Of a stretch of DNA of 64,000 bases, positions 38,378 through 47,693 are shown piece by piece. This stretch comes from Sphingopyxis microcysteis (lineage in GTDB: Bacteria; Pseudomonadota; Alphaproteobacteria; Sphingomonadales; Sphingomonadaceae). Both the position numbers and the translations under genes were made by a program. Numbering within the stretch: the first letter of the stretch is position 1; each line of letters begins with the position of its first letter. A model generated the notes under the pieces. It was not told the DNA's origin. It ran no database searches and worked only from the letters and a program-made list of their open reading frames with translations. The stretch lies in contig NZ_JAANYY010000002.1 of the NCBI RefSeq assembly GCF_012274265.1, forward strand, positions 1,178,001 to 1,242,000. The letters are read 5' to 3'.

Positions 38378-39832
38378 ATGGACAAACGCGAAGAATCCCT
38401 GCCGCCGGACGACCTCATCGCCGCCGATGACCGCGACCGTGATCAGCCGCTGCGTGAGCCCGAAACCGAACTGGACGAAGACGATCGGCTGAAGCCCGAA
38501 TTCGTCCGCGACGTCATCGAACTGGCCGAAGCGGGCGAAGGCGAAGCGGCGCGCGAACGGATCGGGCGCCTGCATCCCGCCGACATCGCCGACCTGTTCG
38601 AACTGGCGCGCAGCGACGAGCGCCCGATGCTGGCTGCGGTGCTGGGCAATATGCTGTCGGCCGACGTGCTGGCGGAAATGAACGATTATGTTCGCGAGGA
38701 GCTGATCGACCTGCTCGCGCCCGAACAGGTCGCCGAACTCGCGTCCGAACTCGATACCGACGATGCCGTCGCGATCATCGAGGATATGGAAGCCGACGAG
38801 CAGCAGGCGGTGCTCGACGCGATGGAGCCCGAAGATCGCGCCGCGATCGAAGATGCGCTGTCTTTCCCCGAGGAATCGGCCGGGCGCCTGATGCAGCGCG
38901 ATCTTGTCGCGGTGCCCGAACATGTGACCGTCGGCGACGTGATCGACCGGCTGCGCGAAGACACCACGCTGACCAGCGATTTTTGGGAAATCTTCGTCGT
39001 CGATCCGATGCACCGCCCCATCGGCACCTGTCAGCTCAGCTGGATCCTGCGCACCCCGCGCGACATCGCGATCAGCGACGTGATGAAGCGCGAGCAGACG
39101 TTGATCCCGATCGACATGGACCAGGAAGAGGTCGCGCTGCGCTTCCAGAAATATGCGCTGATTTCGGCCGCGGTCGTCGACAAGGGCGGACGGCTGGTCG
39201 GGATGATCACGGTCGACGACATCGTGCACATCATCCAGGAAGAGGCGGGCGAGGATATATTGCGCCTGTCGGGCGCCGGCGACGGCGACATCAACGAACC
39301 GATCCGCGAAACATACAGCGCGCGCGTGCGGTGGCTGGTCGCCAACCTTGGCACCGCGTTGCTCGCGTCGTCGATCGTCGGATTTTTCGGCGGCGCGATC
39401 GAACAGATGGTCGCGCTCGCCGCGCTGATGCCGATCGTTGCCGGGGTCGGCGGCAATGCCGGAACCCAGACGCTGGCGGTGACCGTGCGCGCACTCGCGA
39501 TGAACCAGCTCACCGATTCGAACAGCTGGCGCGCGATCTGGCGCGAGATGAAGATCGCGCTGCTCAACGGCGGCACGATCGCGCTGATCGCCGGCTGCGC
39601 CACCGCGCTATGGTTCGCGAACCCACAGCTCGGCGCGGTGATCGCCGCAGCGATGGTCGTCAACATCTTCGTCGCCGGGGTCGCCGGCGTCGCGATCCCG
39701 CTGTTGCTCGACCGGCTCGATCAGGATCCGGCGGTGGCAAGCTCCATTTTTGTCACCATGACCACCGATTCCATGGGCTTTCTGGCCTTCCTGGGGCTGG
39801 CGGTACTCAGCGGACTGACCACGCTGACGTAA
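38378..39832 (+). CDS. mgtE: magnesium transporter MgtE
   Basis: From the ATG at 38378, preceded by GGGAGGA, the protein has 484 residues. It has the MgtE N domain (LHPADIADLFELAR and following superhelical repeats), two CBS domains (FVVDPMHRPIGTCQL and MITVDDIVHIIQEEA) and a C-terminal pore of five helices with GVGGNAGTQTLAVTVRA. Magnesium ions bound by the cytoplasmic domains gate the channel. It is a single gene with no visible riboswitch in the 156 nt upstream. Confidence 0.96.
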   Translation: MDKREESLPPDDLIAADDRDRDQPLREPETELDEDDRLKPEFVRDVIELAEAGEGEAARERIGRLHPADIADLFELARSDERPMLAAVLGNMLSADVLAEMNDYVREELIDLLAPEQVAELASELDTDDAVAIIEDMEADEQQAVLDAMEPEDRAAIEDALSFPEESAGRLMQRDLVAVPEHVTVGDVIDRLREDTTLTSDFWEIFVVDPMHRPIGTCQLSWILRTPRDIAISDVMKREQTLIPIDMDQEEVALRFQKYALISAAVVDKGGRLVGMITVDDIVHIIQEEAGEDILRLSGAGDGDINEPIRETYSARVRWLVANLGTALLASSIVGFFGGAIEQMVALAALMPIVAGVGGNAGTQTLAVTVRALAMNQLTDSNSWRAIWREMKIALLNGGTIALIAGCATALWFANPQLGAVIAAAMVVNIFVAGVAGVAIPLLLDRLDQDPAVASSIFVTMTTDSMGFLAFLGLAVLSGLTTLT

Positions 39833-40064
39833 TCAAGCCATTGGAATCCAAATTCGATTTTCTCGACGAAGAAAAAATCGAAAATTATTTCGCTGCGATC
39901 ACTTTTTTCGGGAACTTATCGGACATCTGGCTCGTTTCCCGTTCGAGCAGCGATCATCGCCCCCCCGCAGCGCTGCTCAGCAACATTGGCCCGGCCCGCA
40001 TTCCCTCCCCCCCCCTCGAAGCGCGCCGGGCCATTTTGCATCGAGTTCAGAGAGGTTGGATTCC

Positions 40065-40193
40065 ATGACCAGTTTTCGAGCAATCATCCTTGCCATCTTG
40101 GCCAGCGTCGTCGTCACCGGTTGCAATACGGTGAAGGGTGCAGGCCGCGACATCGAATCGGTCGGTCAGGCCGGCAGCGACGCGATCAACTGA
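40065..40193 (+). CDS. entericidin A/B family small lipoprotein
   Basis: This 42-residue frame begins MTSFRAIILAILASVVVTGC. The hydrophobic signal peptide ends in a lipobox with the lipidated Cys at residue 20. The mature part NTVKGAGRDIESVGQAGSDA is the typical entericidin tail. Such lipoproteins sit in the outer membrane; in E. coli they form a toxin/antidote pair linked to stationary phase, but single copies are common and their role is unclear. An AGAGG site precedes the ATG, and a terminator follows. The 232 nt before it hold an AT-rich stretch but no supported gene. Confidence 0.88.
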   Translation: MTSFRAIILAILASVVVTGCNTVKGAGRDIESVGQAGSDAIN

Positions 40194-40213
40194 TCGGGCG
40201 AGTAGAGCTTACC

Positions 40214-41023
40214 CTAAGCCTCTTCGAGAGGCTCGACAGGCGCCGCTTCGGCGCCTGTTTTGCGTCGGCGCTGGGTAAACCAGATGGCAAAGATCGACAG
40301 CTCGTAAAGCAGGATCAGCGGAACCGCGAGCAGGAACTGGCTGAGAATATCGGGCGGGGTCGCAACCGCCGCGATCGCAAAGGCGGCGACGATCATGTAG
40401 CGGCGCGCCGATACCAGCTGCGCGCGCGTGACCAGCCCCGATCGTTCGATCAGCATCAGGAAAATCGGCAGCAGGAAGGCAATGCCGAACGCCATGATGA
40501 ACTGCATGATGAAGCTCAGATAATTGGCGACCGACGGCAGCGCTTCCTGCTGGATACCGCCCATATCGCCCTGATAACCGAGCAGGAATTTCAACGCGAC
40601 GGGGATGGTGACAAAATAGGCAAGGCACGCCCCCGCCGTGAACAGGACGGGCGTCGCCAGAATGAACGGCAGCAGCGCCCGCTTTTCCTGACGATAGAGG
40701 CCCGGCGCGACGAATTTCCACAACTGGTTCGCGATCACCGGAAAGGCGATCATCATCGCCGCGAACAGCGCGACCTTGATCTGGACAAAGAACGCCTCGA
40801 ACAACTGGGTATAGATGATCTTGCCCTGCCCCGCTGCAACGAGCGGCTGGACGAGGATGCTGAAGATCGGCTCGGCAAAATAGAGGCAGACGCCAAAGGC
40901 GAGACCAATGGCGACCAGTGATTTCAGAAGCCGCGAGCGCAATTCGATCAGATGGTCGAGCAGCGGCATCTTGCCGCCCGCGCCATCCTCTTCACTCGCA
41001 ACAGAAACGGGTTCGGCGGTCAT
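40214..41023 (-). CDS. tatC: Sec-independent protein translocase subunit TatC
   Basis: The 269-residue protein has six membrane helices and the TatC pattern: LLDHLIELRSRLLKSL at the start, PVIANQLWKFVAPGLYRQEKR and ILLYELSIFAIWFT near the end. TatC binds the twin-arginine signal of folded exported proteins. It overlaps tatB by 4 nt. Its last codons form the hairpin that ends the opposite entericidin transcript. Confidence 0.97.
   Translation of the reverse strand: MTAEPVSVASEEDGAGGKMPLLDHLIELRSRLLKSLVAIGLAFGVCLYFAEPIFSILVQPLVAAGQGKIIYTQLFEAFFVQIKVALFAAMMIAFPVIANQLWKFVAPGLYRQEKRALLPFILATPVLFTAGACLAYFVTIPVALKFLLGYQGDMGGIQQEALPSVANYLSFIMQFIMAFGIAFLLPIFLMLIERSGLVTRAQLVSARRYMIVAAFAIAAVATPPDILSQFLLAVPLILLYELSIFAIWFTQRRRKTGAEAAPVEPLEEA
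40236..40261 (+). terminator. terminator of the entericidin gene inside the tatC tail
   Basis: ACAGGCGCC and GGCGCCTGT pair perfectly around a short GCTTC-type loop and run into TTTT. It starts 43 nt after the entericidin stop. The same bases encode the C-terminal residues of TatC on the other strand. Confidence 0.75.
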
Positions 41024-41421
41024 GGCAGCGGCCCATCACGCGGAGGCACGGCATGCGTTTCGGGCGGTGTCGCGGCGGCCGCCTGATCGACATCGGCGTC
41101 GCTCGGCGGTCCCGACGTGCCAGCCGGGGCGCTCGTGTCCGGTGCCGACGTTGGGGATGGCGCTGGAGCGTTTGCATCATCGATGCGCGGAAATTCGCGC
41201 ATGATCGCGTCATTCTGCGCGCGCCACTGTTTCTCGAGCTCTTCAAGCTCAGCCTCGCGCATCATTGTGTCGAGTCCGGATCGAAAGTGGCGCGCCATCC
41301 CGCGCGCCTTGCCCATCCACTTGCCCACAAAGCGCATCGCCTTGGGCAAATCCTTGGGACCGATGACCACCAGCGCAACCACGATGACGAGCAGCAGCTC
41401 GGTAGGCGCGACGTCGAACAT
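41020..41421 (-). CDS. tatB: Sec-independent protein translocase subunit TatB
   Basis: The 133-residue protein has one N-terminal membrane helix with TatB sequence (MFDVAPTELLLVIVVALVVI, then GPKDLPKAMR), an amphipathic helix, and a Pro/Ala/Asp-rich tail. TatB works with TatC as the signal receptor. It overlaps tatC by 4 nt and lies 29 nt after tatA. Confidence 0.95.
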   Translation of the reverse strand: MFDVAPTELLLVIVVALVVIGPKDLPKAMRFVGKWMGKARGMARHFRSGLDTMMREAELEELEKQWRAQNDAIMREFPRIDDANAPAPSPTSAPDTSAPAGTSGPPSDADVDQAAAATPPETHAVPPRDGPLP

Positions 41422-41450
41422 GACCTAATTTTCCCGCGCGCCGAAAAGGT

Positions 41451-41684
41451 TCAGAGCTTGTCGCGCTCGCCCGTCGGCGTGGAGACCGGGGCGCCGTCGG
41501 GCGCGCGCTGGCCTTCGATATGCTTCGGCGTGCCGGGCGCTTCCTCGTCGTCCGCCATGCCCTTTTTAAAGCTTTTGATACCCTTGGCGACATCGCCCAT
41601 CATATCGGAAAACCGGCCCTTGCCGAACAGCAGCAGCACGAGGATGCCGACGACCAGCCAATGCCAGATGCTGAAGCTACCCAT
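41451..41684 (-). CDS. tatA: Sec-independent protein translocase subunit TatA
   Basis: The 77-residue protein starts [20 protein letters not shown], a single membrane helix, followed by [19 protein letters not shown], the amphipathic helix. TatA multimers form the export pore. The Tat-exported candidate in this window is the 137-residue protein at 59885. It is 25 nt after scpB. Confidence 0.96.
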   Translation of the reverse strand: MGSFSIWHWLVVGILVLLLFGKGRFSDMMGDVAKGIKSFKKGMADDEEAPGTPKHIEGQRAPDGAPVSTPTGERDKL

Positions 41685-41709
41685 ATCAAATTCTCCTTGC
41701 GGCGCTCAT

Positions 41710-42303
41710 CTAAGCTTCTTCGCCGTCTTTTACTAGGTCTAGCTCGCTCATCGCATCGTCAAAAGCGAGATCGACGGGGTCGAGCAAACCCGCCGCGCGC
41801 AGATCGTCGATGCCCGGCAGATCCTTGCGGCTGCTAAGTCCGAAATGCTGCAAAAATGCGTCGGTCGTCTTGTAGATGAGCGGCCGCCCCGGCACCTCGC
41901 GACGCCCTGCGGGGGCAATCCATTCGGCCTCCATCAGCACGTCCAGCGTCCCTTTCGACGTCTGGACGCCGCGGATCGCCTCGATCTCGGCGCGGCTGAC
42001 CGGCTCGTGATAGGCGACGATCGCCAGCACTTCGGCGGCGGCGCGCGACAGCTTGCGCGGATCGTCGCGCTCGCGGCGGAGCAGATGCGCCAGATCGGCG
42101 GGGGTCTGAAAATGCCAATGACCGCCGCGTTCAACCAGTTCGATGCCGCTGCCCGCGTGGCGCGCGGCGATCGCCTCGATGATCGCCCGCACCTGCCCCG
42201 GCGTCATTTCATCGGCCAGCCGCGCGGCAAGCTGGCGCGGGTCGAGCGGCGCGTCGCTCGCAAACAGCATCGCTTCGATGGCGCGTTCCAGATCGTCAAT
42301 CAT
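41710..42303 (-). CDS. scpB: segregation and condensation protein B
   Basis: The 197-residue protein has the two winged-helix domains of ScpB: LERAIEAMLFASDAPLDPRQLA at the start, then LSRAAAEVLAIVAYHEPVSRAE and IEAIRGVQTSKGTLDVL. With ScpA and SMC it compacts and segregates the chromosome. It overlaps scpA by 4 nt. Confidence 0.95.
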   Translation of the reverse strand: MIDDLERAIEAMLFASDAPLDPRQLAARLADEMTPGQVRAIIEAIAARHAGSGIELVERGGHWHFQTPADLAHLLRRERDDPRKLSRAAAEVLAIVAYHEPVSRAEIEAIRGVQTSKGTLDVLMEAEWIAPAGRREVPGRPLIYKTTDAFLQHFGLSSRKDLPGIDDLRAAGLLDPVDLAFDDAMSELDLVKDGEEA

Positions 42304-43088
42304 GCGGTAGCTTGTCCCGTTTGCGCGGCTTTCAGATAAAGCGGCTCGAATGCCCCGGCCTGTTTCAGGTCGACGCGACCCTGCCGCGCCAGTTCGAGCG
42401 CCGCGACAAAACTCGACGCAATCGCCGAGCGGCGCAGCGGCCCGTCATAGTCGGGCGGCAGGAAATCGGCGAGTTCGGCCCAGTCGAGCTTGACCCCGAT
42501 CATCCGTTGCAAATGATGAAGCGCGGCATCGAGCGTCACCACCGGGCGGCGCGACACCATGTGGACGACAGGTTCGCTGCGCAGCTTGACCTGACCATAG
42601 GCGGCCAAAAGATCGTACAGGCTGGCATCCCAGCGCCGCACCCGGACGTCGCGCAGTCCTTCGGGTTTGGTGCGCAGAAACACGTCGCGCCCAATGCGAT
42701 CGCGCGCGAGCAGCCGCGCCGCCGCCTCGCGCATCGCCGCCAGCCGCTGCAGCCGCAGTTGCAGGCGCAACGCAAGTTCGTCGGGCGACGGCTCCTCGAG
42801 CGGATCCTTGGGCAGCAGCAGTGCCGATTTGAGATAGGCGAGCCACGCTGCCATCACCAGATAATCGGCGGCGACCTCCAGCTTCAGCTCGCGCGCCTCG
42901 GTGATGAACGCCAGATATTGCTCGACGAGCGCGAGGATCGAAATCTGCTTGAGGTCAACCTTCTGGCTCCGCGCGAGCGCGAGGAGCAGGTCGAGCGGCC
43001 CCTCCCAGCTTTCAAGCGTCAGTTGCAGGGCGTCGTCGCGCTCGGGCGCCGCTGGCGCAATGTCGAATTCGAGCGCCAGCTCGTCCAT
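42300..43088 (-). CDS. scpA: segregation and condensation protein A (kleisin)
   Basis: With the ATG at 43088 the protein has 262 residues. It has the kleisin N-terminus TLESWEGPLDLLLALARSQ and KVDLKQISILALVEQYL, and a helix ADYLVMAAWLAYLKSALLLP. ScpA bridges the SMC heads. The ATG is 7 nt after the nagZ stop; an upstream start at 43142 would overlap nagZ more heavily and is less likely. Confidence 0.95.
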   Translation of the reverse strand: MDELALEFDIAPAAPERDDALQLTLESWEGPLDLLLALARSQKVDLKQISILALVEQYLAFITEARELKLEVAADYLVMAAWLAYLKSALLLPKDPLEEPSPDELALRLQLRLQRLAAMREAAARLLARDRIGRDVFLRTKPEGLRDVRVRRWDASLYDLLAAYGQVKLRSEPVVHMVSRRPVVTLDAALHHLQRMIGVKLDWAELADFLPPDYDGPLRRSAIASSFVAALELARQGRVDLKQAGAFEPLYLKAAQTGQATA

Positions 43089-43095
43089 CGACCGC

Positions 43096-44103
43096 TCAGG
43101 CGACCGCGAGCAGCGCGTCGCGCTGATCGACCAGCGTGGCAAAGGCGCGGTCGTCGCCGACTCCCGCGATACGGTCCATCGCGCCTTCCAGCCGCGCGCG
43201 CGACACGGTGCTGATCGGGTCGAGCCGGTTCGCTATTCCGACCATGTCGTCCATCTTGCCCCAGCAATTGAGCGCAATGTCGCACCCGGCCGCCACGGCG
43301 TCGGCGGCGCGCGAGGGGACATCGCCCGACAAGGCCTTCATATCCAGATCGTCGGACATCAGCAGGCCGTGGAAACCGATACGCTGGCGGATCACGCTGT
43401 CGATGACGATCGGCGACAGCGTTGCGGGCCGATCCGGGTCCCAGGCGTCGAAAATAACATGGCAGGTCATCGCCATCGCCGCATCGCGGAGCGCCGCGAA
43501 CGGTGCGAGATCGGTTTGCAGATCGCGGTCGGACGCGGTTACGACGGGCAGCGCCTCGTGCGTGTCGAGCAGCGCGCGCCCGTGGCCGGGAATATGTTTG
43601 ACGACCCCGAGCACGCCGCCGTCCTGCAGTCCGCCAAGGATCGCGCGGCCGAGTGCCGCGACGCGCATTGGTTCGCTGCCCAGCGCGCGGTCGCCGATGA
43701 TGTCGCTGGCGCCCGGCTGGCGCACGTCGAGCAGCGGCAGACAATCGACGTTGATGCCGACCTCGGCCAGCATCGCGGCGAGCGCCATCGCATTCAATCG
43801 CGCCGCCTCGATCGCGCTCGCCGGGGCGCGATCATAGAGCGCGTCAAAGGTCGCGCCGCTCGGGAACAGTGGCCATTCGGGCGATTTCATCCGCGCGACG
43901 CGGCCACCCTCCTGATCGATCAGGATCGGCACGTTGGTCCGCCCGTCGAGCGCGCGCAATTCGTCGGTCAACCGCCGCAGCTGCTCGCGATTTTCGATAT
44001 TGCGTCCGAACAGGATATAGCCCGCGGGGTCGCTGTCGCGAAAAAAGGCGCGCTCGTCGTCGGTGAGGGTCAGTCCCGACAGGCCGAAAATGGCGGGTAT
44101 CAT
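43096..44103 (-). CDS. nagZ: beta-N-acetylhexosaminidase
   Basis: The 335-residue protein is a GH3-type barrel. The NagZ signature is VKHIPGHGRALLDTHEALP with the catalytic His-Asp region, and LLMSDDLDMKAL carries the nucleophile Asp. It has no signal peptide, so it acts in the cytoplasm on GlcNAc-anhydro-muropeptides in wall recycling. Its start MIPAIFGLSGLTLTDDERAF is preceded by 108 nt after the SPOR gene. Confidence 0.95.
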   Translation of the reverse strand: MIPAIFGLSGLTLTDDERAFFRDSDPAGYILFGRNIENREQLRRLTDELRALDGRTNVPILIDQEGGRVARMKSPEWPLFPSGATFDALYDRAPASAIEAARLNAMALAAMLAEVGINVDCLPLLDVRQPGASDIIGDRALGSEPMRVAALGRAILGGLQDGGVLGVVKHIPGHGRALLDTHEALPVVTASDRDLQTDLAPFAALRDAAMAMTCHVIFDAWDPDRPATLSPIVIDSVIRQRIGFHGLLMSDDLDMKALSGDVPSRAADAVAAGCDIALNCWGKMDDMVGIANRLDPISTVSRARLEGAMDRIAGVGDDRAFATLVDQRDALLAVA

Positions 44104-44211
44104 CGTATCTCAAACTCCCTTGGCCGCCGCCCCCTCACGCAGCCGCCACGCCGCGCAACATGCCATAGCGGCGCGATTGTACCAACGGAGTCTGCGGCCA
44201 GACGGGCCAAA

Positions 44212-45000
44212 TCAGCGAACGACGACGCAATTTTCGCCCGCGACGCGCAATTTTCCGCACAAATTCGCGGCGTTAGCTGCCGTTCCGGCCGCAACGCGCA
44301 GGCGATAGACCGTACCATCGCCAACTTTGGCCGGTGACACCGATTTGTTGAGATCGGCCAGATAGGCAAAACGCTTCGACAGGTTCGTCCATGCCTTCGC
44401 CGCGGCGGCATCGCTGCTGAACGCGCCGAGTTGGATCATCGCAGATCCGGTAGCGGCAGGCGTCGGCGCCGACTTCGCTGTCGTGGCGGGAGCCTTGGCG
44501 GAGGCCGCAGCGACCTTCGGCTCGGACTTGGCGGTCGTCGGCGCAGGCTTGGCTTTCGCCATCGCCGCCTTGTCCGCAGCGGCCTTGGCCGCCGCTGCCT
44601 TTGCCGCTTCGCGCTCCTGCGGCGTGACGGCAGGTTCTTCGGGCATCCGCGTCGGATCGACCTTGCCCGCGGGTTCGGCGCCTTCGCTGGCCGAGAAGCT
44701 GGCATCGCCCTCGCCTTCGAAAGTCTTCGCGCCATCATTCTTCGGCGCGACCTTGTAATTGCCGTCCTGCGCCGCGATCAGTTCGCCCTTGCCGCGCGCG
44801 CCGCCATTCTGGACCCACCACAGGCCGCCGAGCACCGCGCCGATCAACAGCAATCCGCCCAGCACCATCACCAGCAGGCGCGCGGGCGATACTTCGCCAT
44901 CTTCCTCGACCCCGTCGGCGGCTTCGAGCCACGGCAACCGGTCTTCGCTTTCCAGCCCCAGCCCCGCTTCGCCCTGCTCGGCGTTCTTGTCCTCGGCCAT
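44212..45000 (-). CDS. SPOR domain-containing membrane protein
   Basis: The 262-residue protein has an acidic cytoplasmic N-terminus, one membrane helix (LLVMVLGGLLLIGAVLGGLW), a long Ala/Lys/Pro-rich linker and a C-terminal SPOR domain (MIQLGAFSSDAAAAKAW to LRVAGENC). SPOR domains bind denuded glycan strands at the division septum, so a role in cell division is likely. It overlaps argS by 1 nt and lies between argS and nagZ, its usual alphaproteobacterial place. Confidence 0.93.
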   Translation of the reverse strand: MAEDKNAEQGEAGLGLESEDRLPWLEAADGVEEDGEVSPARLLVMVLGGLLLIGAVLGGLWWVQNGGARGKGELIAAQDGNYKVAPKNDGAKTFEGEGDASFSASEGAEPAGKVDPTRMPEEPAVTPQEREAAKAAAAKAAADKAAMAKAKPAPTTAKSEPKVAAASAKAPATTAKSAPTPAATGSAMIQLGAFSSDAAAAKAWTNLSKRFAYLADLNKSVSPAKVGDGTVYRLRVAAGTAANAANLCGKLRVAGENCVVVR

Positions 45001-46727
45001 CAGTTCATCTCCTCGAGCGCCTCTACCCCCATCAGGTGCAGCCCGTTTCGGATAACCTGCCCGATTCCATCGGCCAAATAAAGGCGCGTCGCAGTCAATT
45101 CGGGGTCATTTGCCAAAATGACACGGGCGTCGGGACGATCGTTACCAAGGTTCCACCAGGCGTGGAACGCCGCCGCAACGTCGCCGAGGTAGAAAGCGAT
45201 CCGATGCGGCTCACGCGCCAAGGCCGCCGCCTCGACGATACGCGGGAATTGCGCCAGCAGCTTGACGAGGCCCAGTTCATAGTCGTCCAGGCGCGCGGCA
45301 TTCGGCGCAGCGGATGCGACCCCCGCCTCGGCGAGCTTGCGCTTGAGCGAAGCGATGCGCGCATGGGCATATTGGACATAAAAGACCGGATTGTCGCGCG
45401 AGGCCTCGACCACCTTGGCGAAATCGAAATCCATCTGCGCGTCGGCTTTGCGCGTCAGCATGGTGAAGCGCACGGCGTCCTTGCCCACCTCATCGACAAT
45501 GTCGGCGAGCGTGACGAAATTGCCCGCGCGCTTCGACATCTTGAACGGTTCGCCATTTTTAAGCAGGCGGACCATCTGGACCAGCTTGACGTCGAATTTC
45601 TTCTTGCCGTCGGTCAACGCCGCCACAGCGGCCTTGATCCGCTTGACCGTCCCGGCATGGTCGGCGCCCCAGATGTCGATCAGCTCGTCGGCCTGCTCGG
45701 CCTTCTGGAAATGATAGGCAAGGTCGGCGCCGAAATAGGTCCAGCTGCCGTCCGATTTCTTGATCGGGCGGTCCTGATCGTCGCCGAACTTGGTCGAGCG
45801 GAACAGCGGCAGCTCGACCGGTTCCCAATCCTCGGGGGTTTCGCCCTTCGGCGCTTCGAGCACGCCGTCATAGACGAGGTCGTGATCGCGCAGCCATTTT
45901 TCGGCGTCGGCGGGCTTGCCCGCAGCCTGCAATTCGGCTTCGGACGAAAACAGGTCGTGATGAATGCCAAGCTTGGCAAGGTCGGCGCGGATCATGTCCA
46001 TCATCGCGCTCACCGCCTCAGCGCGGAACAGGCCAAGCCAGGCGCTTTCGGGCGCCTCGACGAAACGGTCGCCATATTCGGTCGCCAGCTTACCTGCGAC
46101 CGGGATCAGATAATCGCCGGGGTAGAGGCCTTCGGGGATCGCGCCAATATTCTCGCCGAGCGCCTCACGGTACCGCATATGCACCGACCGCGCGAGAACA
46201 TCGACCTGCGCCCCGGCATCGTTGACGTAATATTCGCGGGTGACCTGATGCCCCGCAAATTCGAGCAGCGCCGCCAGCGCGTCACCAACGACCGCACCGC
46301 GGCAGTGGCCGACGTGCATCGGGCCGGTCGGGTTCGCCGACACATATTCGACATTGACGCGCCGCCCCCGGCCCATCGCCGACCGGCCATAATCGGCCGC
46401 TTCGATGTGGATCAGCGCCAGTTCGTCACGCCAGCTGCCATCGGCAAGGCGCAGGTTGATGAACCCCGGACCGGCGACGCTGGCCTCGGTCACTTCGTCG
46501 AGCGCCGCCAGCTCGGCGACCAGCAGCTCGGCGAGCGCGCGCGGGTTCATGCCCGCGGGCTTGGCGAGCACCATCGCGGCGTTGGTGGCAACATCGCCGT
46601 GCGCCGGATCGCGCGGCGGCTCGACGCTGATCGCGGCGCGGTCGAGCCCGGCAGGCAAGGCTCCCTTGGCGGCGAGCGTATCGAGCGCGGCGCCGATATG
46701 GTCGGAAAAACGGCTGAACAGGGTCAC
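45000..46727 (-). CDS. argS: arginine--tRNA ligase
   Basis: A GTG at 46727 gives 575 residues starting VTLFSRFSDHIGAAL. The class I motifs are GPMHVGHCRGAVVGD (HIGH-type) and EPFKMSKRAGNFVT (KMSK). The C-terminal DALR helical domain ends in HLMGVEALEEMN. It charges tRNA-Arg. It is the first gene of the operon that runs through SPOR, nagZ, scpA, scpB, tatA, tatB and tatC. The frame is open to 46787, but GTG 46727 gives the family N-terminus. Confidence 0.95.
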   Translation of the reverse strand: MTLFSRFSDHIGAALDTLAAKGALPAGLDRAAISVEPPRDPAHGDVATNAAMVLAKPAGMNPRALAELLVAELAALDEVTEASVAGPGFINLRLADGSWRDELALIHIEAADYGRSAMGRGRRVNVEYVSANPTGPMHVGHCRGAVVGDALAALLEFAGHQVTREYYVNDAGAQVDVLARSVHMRYREALGENIGAIPEGLYPGDYLIPVAGKLATEYGDRFVEAPESAWLGLFRAEAVSAMMDMIRADLAKLGIHHDLFSSEAELQAAGKPADAEKWLRDHDLVYDGVLEAPKGETPEDWEPVELPLFRSTKFGDDQDRPIKKSDGSWTYFGADLAYHFQKAEQADELIDIWGADHAGTVKRIKAAVAALTDGKKKFDVKLVQMVRLLKNGEPFKMSKRAGNFVTLADIVDEVGKDAVRFTMLTRKADAQMDFDFAKVVEASRDNPVFYVQYAHARIASLKRKLAEAGVASAAPNAARLDDYELGLVKLLAQFPRIVEAAALAREPHRIAFYLGDVAAAFHAWWNLGNDRPDARVILANDPELTATRLYLADGIGQVIRNGLHLMGVEALEEMN

Positions 46728-46790
46728 GGGGTTTGGCCTATCTTCGATCGGAGAAAGTCTGGCGCGCCCTATCGCAGCTTGGCGCACGCG

Positions 46791-46824
46791 AAAAGCCCTG
46801 CGTCACCGGAACGGCGCGCAGGGC
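46791..46824 (-). terminator. terminator between the lipoprotein gene and argS
   Basis: On the minus strand GCCCTGCG and CGCAGGGC pair (8 bp) around a 14-nt loop and are followed by TTTT. It lies 37 nt after the stop of the lipoprotein gene and shortly before argS, so it would keep the two transcripts apart. Confidence 0.7.
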
Positions 46825-46861
46825 AAACGGTTGCGAACGACGCCGAAGCGCCGCCGCGAAA

Positions 46862-47533
46862 CTATCGTCGGACGTTATATTCGAGCTGTTCCTGCGTCAG
46901 CTGGAAACCGATGAGCAGTTCAAAGCTGGCACGCTGTACCGCGGCGCGCACCTCGGGCTGGCTCAGCGGATCGATCGCGGCATCCTGGTCGCCTGCCTTG
47001 CGGCGGCGCGTGATGCGTTCCTGAATATCGGCGGGAAGCGTCGCGGCAGCGCGGTCGACATAAGCCGACGCCTGCCCGCGGCCCGTGCCGCGGGTCTGTC
47101 CTTCGGGAAAAGTCACCACGACATTGCCGAGGCGCTTGGCAACGACCGCCGTGCCGCCCTGCAACACGGTGCCATAATAAGGCAGGGTTACCGAACGCGC
47201 CGGACCGGCATCGCGGCGCGTGGCGATGACGTCGAAACTGGCAAGTTGGTAAACCTTCTCGCTCGCATCGTTGCATACTGGCGTCACATTGGTGATCGCG
47301 GCGACCACGTCGATCGCGCTCGCATCGCGGCTGGTCGCCGGGTCGAACAGCGTGATGTCGCCGGTGTGCAGCGGGACAGCGACCGCAGGGCACGCGCTGC
47401 GGGTAGCGGTGATGCCGACGCCGCCCGACACGTCGATGTCATTGTCCTTCGCACAGCCCGCGACCGTCGCCATGGCCGCCGTGCCACAAAGCACGGTCAG
47501 AAGTTTACGCGACGGGAACGAAATGGACATCAT
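46862..47533 (-). CDS. lipoprotein of unknown function
   Basis: With the ATG at 47533 the protein has 223 residues and a lipoprotein signal peptide ending TVAGCAKD, the Cys being the lipidation site. The mature region is beta-strand-like with SVTLPYYGTVLQGG and VVVTFPEGQTRG; I recognise no domain. It is probably attached to the inner leaflet of the outer membrane. GGAAAG stands at the proper distance before the ATG; a TTG at 47551 would start inside it. Confidence 0.8.
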   Translation of the reverse strand: MMSISFPSRKLLTVLCGTAAMATVAGCAKDNDIDVSGGVGITATRSACPAVAVPLHTGDITLFDPATSRDASAIDVVAAITNVTPVCNDASEKVYQLASFDVIATRRDAGPARSVTLPYYGTVLQGGTAVVAKRLGNVVVTFPEGQTRGTGRGQASAYVDRAAATLPADIQERITRRRKAGDQDAAIDPLSQPEVRAAVQRASFELLIGFQLTQEQLEYNVRR

Positions 47534-47693
47534 GATAATCGGGCTTTCCAAACAGGCGCACTAACCAGTTCAAGTCAGTCGGGACGGTTGATCCCGCTTC
47601 ATGCGCGCCGCTTCTTATCGGTGCGATGAACGCGGCGCAACGGTGTGAAGCCGCTTTACGCTATATGGCCTGCTGCGCTAGAGCGCCTCCATC

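Noticed and set aside
39841-40068. 75-residue TTG-started frame in the AT-rich stretch between mgtE and the entericidin gene
   Set aside because: The first part looks protein-like, but there is no ribosome site, the rest is Pro/Ser-rich noise, and the frame overlaps the entericidin start.
45036-47024. 662-residue open frame opposite argS
   Set aside because: Antisense shadow of argS; no ribosome site or known domain.
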